Below, piece by piece: positions 43,452-48,148 of a stretch of 48,148 nt of DNA. The notes below the pieces were generated by a model. That model had not been told where the DNA came from. It saw only the letters and a program-made list of their open reading frames with translations, and made no database searches. The position numbers and the translations under genes are program-made. Each line of letters starts with the position of its first letter. The first letter of the stretch is position 1. Origin of the DNA: Desulfotomaculum sp. (GTDB lineage: Bacteria > Bacillota > Desulfotomaculia > Desulfotomaculales > Nap2-2B); NCBI GenBank assembly GCA_003513005.1, contig DOTD01000047.1, positions 1-48,148 on the forward strand, in the 5' to 3' direction.

Positions 43452-43667
43452 ATGGCAGGCCAACAGACAGTATCGCTTAAGGTATCGGGGATGAGTTGTA
43501 TGCACTGTAAGGCTGCGGTTCAGGAGGCGCTTACAGGTGTTGCCGGAGTTAAATCTACGGAGGTAAATCTTGATCAGGGCAAAGCAACCGTGACATTCGA
43601 TCCGGAAGTCGCTACGGTGGATAAAATGCGCGAGGCAATAAAACAGTCGGGTTTTGAAGTAATCTAG
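43452..43667 (+). CDS. copZ: CopZ-type copper chaperone
   Basis: The 71-aa protein is a single heavy-metal-associated (HMA) domain with the GMSCMHC metal site at about 12-18 and the ferredoxin-like fold pattern (VNLDQGKATVTFDPEVAT). It binds Cu(I) and hands it to a copper ATPase or regulator. The ATG follows GGAGG by seven bases. No CopA or CsoR is in the window. Confidence 0.93.
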   Translation: MAGQQTVSLKVSGMSCMHCKAAVQEALTGVAGVKSTEVNLDQGKATVTFDPEVATVDKMREAIKQSGFEVI

Positions 43668-43675
43668 CCGAAGAA

Positions 43676-43696
43676 AAACTCCCTGACAGGGAGTTT
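43676..43696 (-). terminator. Terminator of the minus-strand lipoprotein gene
   Basis: AAACTCCC (43676-43683) and GGGAGTTT (43689-43696) form an 8-bp stem with a 5-base loop. On the minus strand it is followed by TTCTTCGG, with the stem itself ending in TTT, 40 bases past the lipoprotein stop. It may also end copZ on the other strand, but the tail is better on the minus strand. Confidence 0.6.
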
Positions 43697-43736
43697 GAGC
43701 AGCTAAAAGTAAATTGCAATATTTTTATTAAAGAGT

Positions 43737-44516
43737 TTATTGTCCCGGCATTTGAGGCAGACTCTCCGCCAAATTGCTCATATCTGTTATCTTTACGCCC
43801 TCGGGAAGCGTAAATAATTCGTCCGGCTGTTTTCCGATCTTGATATTGGTATAGTCAAGTACCGTCTTGGTTCCGTCTGCATTCGTCATCTCTATTCTGA
43901 CGGGTATTCCATATTCACCGTGAATCCACATTTTTGTCTCAATTGTCATTGGGCCAGAAGTTGTAGTAATTTTTGGGCCAGGAGTTGTCATGGTGATGAC
44001 CTTGCAGGTTACCCCGTTGCAGACTTCGGTTCCCAGTTCTTTGGTTTTAGCCGTGTCTATATTTTTTAGATAGTCTTCCGGGGTTGCTGCTTGTTCATTA
44101 TTGTTGAAGTCTGGGAACCTCACAGCCATGTTTTGAGCCGGGTAATAGGTATAAAAAGTGTTGCCGTCCGTGATGCTTATAACTTCAACATCATTTTCCC
44201 TTGTTTCTGACCTGAACTTATTTTTCATCATACACATCCGGCCGCTCATTTTAATGTCGCCGGAGGTCATTGTATAGTCGTATGATAGCCCTTCCTCCAG
44301 CTCTTGTCCCCTGGTGATAAGATCGGCTAAGGTTGATCCTGTTTCTTTCTGCCCGGCGCCTTCTCCCTCGCTGACCTGCGAAGAATTGCTGGCTTCTTTT
44401 TTATTCCCTGAGCAGCCTGCCAGTCCAAAACAGACAAAAATAAAGGCTGTGATTAAGATAAACCCTAATACTTTTCTGATTTCATACACCTCCTTTCCGT
44501 TTCGCAGTAAAAACAC
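43737..44516 (-). CDS. Lipoprotein with LolA/DUF4412-like beta fold; start unclear
   Basis: A lipoprotein signal (VLGFILITAFIFVCFGLAGC) precedes a Ser/Glu/Gly linker and a domain rich in beta strands (LSYDYTMTSGDIKMSGRMCMMKNKFRSET...MWIHGEYGIPVRIE...LPEGVKITDM) like the outer-membrane-lipoprotein-sorting fold seen in clostridial lipoproteins. The frame opens at GTG 44516, which has no ribosome site. The strong AAAGGAGG is followed by an ATG in another frame that stops after six codons; in frame an ATC sits at the right distance. So either an unusual start or an indel is present. Function unknown. Confidence 0.7.
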   Translation of the reverse strand: MFLLRNGKEVYEIRKVLGFILITAFIFVCFGLAGCSGNKKEASNSSQVSEGEGAGQKETGSTLADLITRGQELEEGLSYDYTMTSGDIKMSGRMCMMKNKFRSETRENDVEVISITDGNTFYTYYPAQNMAVRFPDFNNNEQAATPEDYLKNIDTAKTKELGTEVCNGVTCKVITMTTPGPKITTTSGPMTIETKMWIHGEYGIPVRIEMTNADGTKTVLDYTNIKIGKQPDELFTLPEGVKITDMSNLAESLPQMPGQ

Positions 44517-44568
44517 AGGTATAAAGATGTCGGTGCTGTGTTTTTGGTTTTAATATTGGAAGAGCCTG

Positions 44569-44790
44569 TTAGAAAATATTATCTTTATTACCCTCGAATA
44601 TTTTGTTGGCATAGGCAACGCAATCATCGTCGTCGGTCTCAAAAATTACCGGTTCACCTTCCGGAGCTATTCCCTGGCCGTTAAAAAATAAGACAATGAT
44701 ACATGAAGGAGATCCCGGATGAAACTGAATGCTTGCTATGTTGTATTTTTTTACTTCGACCAATTCTATTAATTTTTCCAGATCAGACAT
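44569..44790 (-). CDS. Hypothetical small protein (73 aa)
   Basis: I do not recognise a family. The protein begins MSDLEKLIELVEVKKYNIASIQFHPGSPS and ends with an acidic part (EPVIFETDDDDCVAYANKIFEG). The ATG lies six bases after AAAAGGGG; an upstream in-frame start would add 26 residues without a site. It looks soluble, with mixed alpha/beta character. Confidence 0.6.
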   Translation of the reverse strand: MSDLEKLIELVEVKKYNIASIQFHPGSPSCIIVLFFNGQGIAPEGEPVIFETDDDDCVAYANKIFEGNKDNIF

Positions 44791-44886
44791 TGCGGACCCC
44801 TTTTCTACTTTATTTTTTAATGTGATAATAATATATCGTAAAAATAGATACTCTTCAATCTTTATCACGGATTTAGTTTTTTAGAC

Positions 44887-44929
44887 TATAGCGGGGCCAG
44901 GCTTGACTTATTATAAAACTTGACTTATT
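44887..44929 (+). repeat. Short direct repeat, copy B
   Basis: TATAGCGGGGCCAGGCTTGA followed by CTTATTATAAAACTTGACTTATT matches copy A at 21606-21647 with a few substitutions and one indel. Dispersed-repeat copy 4 lies about 85 bases further on, just as copy 3 lies 60 bases after copy A. Confidence 0.6.
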
Positions 44930-45012
44930 TAAAGAAGCGGTTTTGCCTTGATGCTGTGACGACATCTCACAAAGAAGCTTATCTGTGAAAAATAGCGTCC
45001 TTTGAAGATTCA

Positions 45013-45050
45013 GCGGATCACGTGAGAGAGCGTTGATAACGCCGTGCATA
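45013..45050 (+). repeat. Dispersed intergenic repeat, copy 4
   Basis: GCGGATCACGTGAGAGAGCG continuing TTGATAACGCCGTGCATA matches copy 1 (about 10446-10482) at most positions. The palindrome GCGTT-GAT-AACGC replaces GCATT-GAT-AATGC of copy 1. It ends about 37 bases before the methyltransferase ATG. Confidence 0.6.
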
Positions 45051-45087
45051 CTTATGAACACTGCCAGTGAATCCGGGGAAATTTAAA

Positions 45088-45722
45088 ATGATAAAAATCA
45101 TCGTCATGGTTATTTTGGCGTTTGTTTTTCTTCACCAGGTTGCAGCAAGAATAGTCAAGAAAAAGCTGGTTCATTTTCCTTTTCCATACCTGGCGGTTTT
45201 TATTATTGATAATAACCTGAAGAGGCTGCTCCAGCCGGCTGAAACAGTAATCAGGCGCAGCGGCATAATGGCCGGGATGACAGTTTTAGAAATAGGCTGC
45301 GGGAGCGGTTCATATACTACTTTTGCAGCCAGGGAAATTGGCGCCCAGGGCAGGCTTTATGCGCTGGACATCCAGCAGGGCATGCTGGATCGATTGCAAA
45401 AGAAGCTGTCGAGGCCTGAATTCAAGGATCTCAAGAATATCTTTCCGGTAAAAAGCAGCGCTCATGTTCTGCCTTTTGACACAGGCTCGTTTGATCTGGT
45501 TTATCTGGTGACTGTTCTCCAGGAGATACCCGATGTACAAAAGGCATTAAGTGAGATAAAAATGTGTTGAAGCCCGGGGGTATACTTGCTGTTACGGAGT
45601 TTTTTCCTGATCCCGATTACCCGTTAAAATCGACTACCGTCAAGCAGGGTGAAACAGCAGGTTTTATTTTAGATCAATCACAGGGGAGTTTCTGGAATTA
45701 TACTGTCAGATTTATAAAATAA
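45088..45722 (+). pseudogene. Class I SAM-dependent methyltransferase, frameshifted
   Basis: The gene starts at ATG 45088 with a hydrophobic N-terminus (IKIIVMVILAFVFLHQVAA). It continues through the SAM-binding motif VLEIGCGSGSYTT, YALDIQQGMLDRL and LPFDTGSFDLVYLVTVLQEIPD. It then meets TGA at 45568-45570. One base after an A-run (45558-45562) the next frame carries the expected continuation, VLKPGGILAVTEFFPDPDYP...GSFWNYTVRFIK, ending at 45720-45722. Adding one A would restore a protein of about 210 aa. It may be dead, or the base may be a sequencing error. The substrate is unknown. Confidence 0.8.
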
Positions 45723-45857
45723 AACATAAGTTTACTATAAATTTGTATGACGGTTTCCTGAAACGTTGAATTATTCCAGGTAAACCTTTATTATAGAAAT
45801 GTTACTAAAGGCTTGCGTTCTAAAGAAGGAGTAATTTTTTGATAAGGGGAATGGGCA

Positions 45858-46757
45858 TTGAAACTTGCATTTGAAGAAATAGTGGATATAAATGCTTTCG
45901 GAAGGGAAAACACAAGGAAGCTAAACGAATTTCTGCCGCTTGCCGCAAGCGCGGATGTCAGTCCCGCCGCTGAAGACAAGCATAAGGTTTTGCTGGTTGT
46001 TATTGATCTGCAGGTTGATTTTATGGATGACGGCGCACTGCCGGTTCCTGGGGCCTATGATGATGTAAAAAGGCTGACCAGTTGGATGTTTCATAATTTA
46101 TCCGGGATTACAAAAATAGCCGTATCTTTGGATACACACGTTCCTCACCAGATTTTTCATCCCTGCTGGTGGGTCGATGAGAGGGGAAAAAATCCCCCGC
46201 CCTATACTGTAATTACACTTGAAGACCTGGACAAAGGCAGGTGGAAAGCTGTTTTCAATCCGGATGAGTCCCGGGAGTATTTAATCGGCCTCAAGAAATA
46301 TGGCAGGCTGGATCTTATTGTTTGGCCCTACCATTGTATTCAGGGTACAAAAGGGGCCGCTTTGGAGGCTCAGTTTGCCAATATGCTATATGCCCACGAG
46401 GCGGCAAGGAAGTCCGTCCCTATTCATTTGGTCAAAGGGACAGATCCCTTGAGTGAAATGTACGGCATTATCAAGCCGGAATTCGACCGGAACAACTTTA
46501 TGAATCTTTCTTTCCTCAGCCTTTTCGAAAATTATGACCAGATTATTGTTGCGGGACAGGCAAAAACACATTGCGTGTTAAGGTCCGTCCAGCAGTTTTT
46601 TGAGCATTACCGGGACCGCAGGGATGTATTGAAAAAGTTTTTTATACTGGAGGACTGTATGAGTCCCATTCCAGGTTTTGACGTGGATGAGGAGTTTGCC
46701 AGATTTGAAGCTGACTATAAAGTTGCCATTGTAAAATCAACTGAGTTCGTGCTTTAG
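45858..46757 (+). CDS. Isochorismatase/nicotinamidase-family cysteine hydrolase
   Basis: The 299-aa protein has the family landmarks: catalytic Asp in VIDLQVDFMDDGALPVPGA, metal-binding DTHVPHQIFH, the Lys/His region WPYHCIQGTKGA, and the nucleophile in AGQAKTHCV. It is longer than typical nicotinamidases (about 200 aa) through a 45-residue N-terminal extension and insertions, so the substrate need not be nicotinamide. TTG 45858 follows AAGGGGA at about eight bases. The next gene, unknown, is 60 bases downstream in the same direction. Confidence 0.88.
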   Translation: MKLAFEEIVDINAFGRENTRKLNEFLPLAASADVSPAAEDKHKVLLVVIDLQVDFMDDGALPVPGAYDDVKRLTSWMFHNLSGITKIAVSLDTHVPHQIFHPCWWVDERGKNPPPYTVITLEDLDKGRWKAVFNPDESREYLIGLKKYGRLDLIVWPYHCIQGTKGAALEAQFANMLYAHEAARKSVPIHLVKGTDPLSEMYGIIKPEFDRNNFMNLSFLSLFENYDQIIVAGQAKTHCVLRSVQQFFEHYRDRRDVLKKFFILEDCMSPIPGFDVDEEFARFEADYKVAIVKSTEFVL

Positions 46758-46816
46758 TTTGTAGTTATAAATAAACATTAAAAATTATAAAAAGCTATAG
46801 TTAAAGGAAGTGCAGT

Positions 46817-47374
46817 ATGACCAGGAAAACAAAAAAAGATTATGTTTTAACTACCTCCGGTTATGAATATGATAAAGAACTTGCCAGGGTGTCCATAAAG
46901 GTAGTGCCGGCCCTTCAGGCTCTGATTAACAACCAGCATGATTTACTTAAGGCATTGCTGCCGAACTTCCCGGAAATGAAGATTTTCCTAAAAAACCATA
47001 TGGCCGAACTATCTGTGGTGGAAGAAACAATTGCTTCCGCTCACGCCAAATACAACTTAAAAAAAGAAGAGACAAAAATACTAAGACAAAAAAAAGAAGA
47101 TGGAAATACAAGTAAGGATATTGCTTCTTCGGGATATGACGAACACATTAAAGATAATGGTCAGTTGATGGACGAACAAGTCAGAAAAATAAGTCCCGGT
47201 TTGCCTTCCGCGAAGTTCGACACTGCAAAGAAGAATCCAGGCAGGAATGAAATACTGGATGTCAGGCGGATAGCGATAGGAGCTTCAATAAAGGCATTAA
47301 CGAATGTTCTAGGACGGAAACTTTCTGAAGATGAGATATTGGCAATTGAGCAACAGGTTGATGCTTACCTTTAA
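46817..47374 (+). CDS. Hypothetical protein (185 aa)
   Basis: I do not recognise a family. The protein is charged and mostly helical: an N-terminal KVVPALQALINNQHDLLKALLPNFPEMKIFLKNHMAEL, a Lys/Glu-rich middle (KKEETKILRQKKEDGNTSKD), and a C-terminal helical part (IAIGASIKALTNVLGRKLSEDEILAIEQQVDAYL). No signal or membrane segment is seen. The ATG follows AAAGGAAG. It may be co-transcribed with the hydrolase upstream. Confidence 0.65.
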   Translation: MTRKTKKDYVLTTSGYEYDKELARVSIKVVPALQALINNQHDLLKALLPNFPEMKIFLKNHMAELSVVEETIASAHAKYNLKKEETKILRQKKEDGNTSKDIASSGYDEHIKDNGQLMDEQVRKISPGLPSAKFDTAKKNPGRNEILDVRRIAIGASIKALTNVLGRKLSEDEILAIEQQVDAYL

Positions 47375-47757
47375 TCAAAGGTTTTCAGCTGCCTGGCCGC
47401 CAAAATATTTTCTACTTCTTTAAAGCCGGTTGGAAAGGCGTAGTTGTAGCGGGCCGGAAGTACAAAGACATAGCTATTGTTGCGGGCCAGATCACTGGGT
47501 CCCATAGGCGCCGCGCCAATATAAAAATCCTCCTTTTGTAATGAGTTCCATTGGCTTATTGTAAAGATCATAATGGGAATATTCTGGCGTGGCTTTTGTT
47601 CAGTCCACTACGGATGCCTGATGGAAATCATTTTGCCGGTTTCCACCGGCTGCGAACCACCTACTGCCAGACCCACCCATTCACTGTTTACAACCCGTAT
47701 AACCTTTCCAGCTTTCAGGCAGAGTCATGCTAAATCCGTATTCGGTATTCAGTAAGC
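47371..47757 (-). pseudogene. Decayed gene of an uncharacterised clostridial family
   Basis: Three successive pieces read as one protein on the minus strand. EYGFSMTLPESWKGYT (about 47757-47705) is followed after a frameshift by VNSEWVGLAVGGSQPVETGKMISIRHP, then a TAG, then in the same frame WTEQKPRQNIPIMIFTISQWNSL...ARYNYAFPTGFKEVENILA...LKTFD, ending at 47371. One frameshift and one stop therefore inactivate it. The family is uncharacterised as far as I know; the tone (FSMTLPESWKGY) is that of extracytoplasmic lipoproteins. Confidence 0.7.
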
Positions 47758-47912
47758 AGTTTCTGTGTTTCCGGTTTGATAGTCTCCCAAGTTAACCCAA
47801 CTTTCCCCTCCCCAAGATCATAATTAGCCCAAAACACCCCTCTGGATAAATATGGGTTGGATATAAGCCGCACCATTACTGCATTCATGTATTCATAAAA
47901 AGTCCAAAAACA
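47730..47912 (-). pseudogene. C-terminal fragment of an unknown gene, probably cut by the IS element
   Basis: The minus-strand frame FWTFYEYMNAVMVRLISNPY...GVFWANYDLGEGKVGLTWETIKPETQKLLTEY ends at 47730-47732. It looks like genuine coding sequence without a start codon or ribosome site. Upstream it stops near 47913, close to the expected left end of the IS1634-type element, which may have interrupted it. Function not recognised. Confidence 0.5.
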
Positions 47913-47950
47913 TCAAAATCACCAATGTAGTACCCTATTTTATTATGCCA

Positions 47951-47979
47951 TTGACACAACAGAGTCTCTGGATTATAAT
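47951..47979 (+). promoter_or_regulatory. Consensus promoter of the IS1634-type transposase
   Basis: TTGACA (47951-47956) and TATAAT (47974-47979) with exactly 17 bases between are both perfect consensus hexamers. The transposase ATG is at 47986, six bases beyond the -10 box, where the transcript is expected to begin, so the message may be leaderless. Confidence 0.85.
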
Positions 47980-47985
47980 AACAAT

Positions 47986-48148
47986 ATGCATATAGCCACT
48001 ATTACTACAAAAAACAAAAAGACAGGAAAAGTTTATATCAACCATAAACTTATCCAGACTATCCGTACGGAAAAAGGGCCGCGTAATAGAATTATTATGT
48101 CTTTGGGCCAATTGAATTTACCTAAAGACGATCTGAAAAAGCTGGCCT
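47986..48148 (+). mobile_element. IS1634-family transposase, 5' end (cut by window edge)
   Basis: The 54 visible codons (MHIATITTKNKKTGKVYINH...TIRTEKGPRNRIIMSLGQLNLPKDDLKKLA) are the characteristic N-terminus of IS1634-family DDE transposases (TEKGPRQR...LGKLDLPK pattern). The frame is open to the end of the window. There is no Shine-Dalgarno sequence ahead of the ATG. The left end of the element is probably between 47913 and 47950; I cannot fix the terminal repeat without the other end. Confidence 0.88.

Noticed and set aside
1..48148. CRISPR arrays, prophage modules, rRNA genes
   Set aside because: I saw no regularly spaced repeats, phage structural genes or rRNA sequence anywhere in the window.

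Overview
The window looks like a chromosomal segment of an anaerobic, probably spore-forming Gram-positive bacterium of the Peptococcaceae/Desulfotomaculum-Pelotomaculum type. This rests on gene content, not on a database match. Supporting features are: strong GGAGG ribosome sites with many TTG and GTG starts; groESL under a CIRCE operator; a two-gene SufCB iron-sulfur system; FdhD/MogA molybdoenzyme genes; a Gmad2 (spore-germination type) domain; a DUF1540-like small Cys protein; a PolA without a working proofreading site; and a CtpA carrying a copper-amine-oxidase-like domain.

Layout. 0-2.4 kb: the 5' part of a probable group IIC intron, cut by the window edge, lies downstream of the groEL terminator; groES-groEL are on the minus strand with promoter and CIRCE. 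2.5-5.1 kb: molybdenum/formate dehydrogenase accessory genes: mogA, a gutted fdhD remnant, an FdhD paralog without the usual Cys pair, and a convergent DUF1847 gene. 5.3-10.3 kb: ilvC, then a dnaJ-cbpM-clpB chaperone operon. 10.5-12.6 kb: sufC-sufB. 12.6-15.9 kb (minus): a membrane protein, a YiiX-like hydrolase and a PAS-GGDEF-HD-GYP c-di-GMP protein. 16.1-18.3 kb: a graveyard holding remnants of a PAS/GAF sensor, yyaL and lactate permease. 18.4-24.2 kb: small regulators, transporters and lipoproteins, a broken PrcB-Gmad2 lipoprotein, an M24 peptidase and a radical SAM protein. 24.2-32.9 kb (minus): a Ca-type P-ATPase, orphan kdpDE, and an ArsB/NhaD-type permease-usp operon with a long structured leader. 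33.3-34.1 kb: hicBA between tRNA-Val(GAC) and a partial copy of it. 34.2-39.1 kb (minus): ctpA, a SEC-C/HTH protein, DedA and a D,D-carboxypeptidase. 39.3-43.7 kb: polA-mutM-lytic transglycosylase and copZ. 43.7-48.1 kb: lipoproteins and hypotheticals, a frameshifted methyltransferase, an isochorismatase-type hydrolase, decayed genes, and the 5' end of an IS1634-type transposase.

The core blocks (protein folding, DNA repair, Fe-S assembly, envelope maintenance) are intact. The accessory stretches are visibly decaying, with several single-base frameshifts and premature stops. The most unusual signals are: a diverged dispersed intergenic repeat family (four copies); an unassigned leader RNA in front of the permease; the tRNA-Val partial duplication enclosing hicBA; the intact FdhD paralog beside a deleted canonical fdhD; and a consensus promoter whose predicted start point falls on the ATG of the IS1634 transposase.
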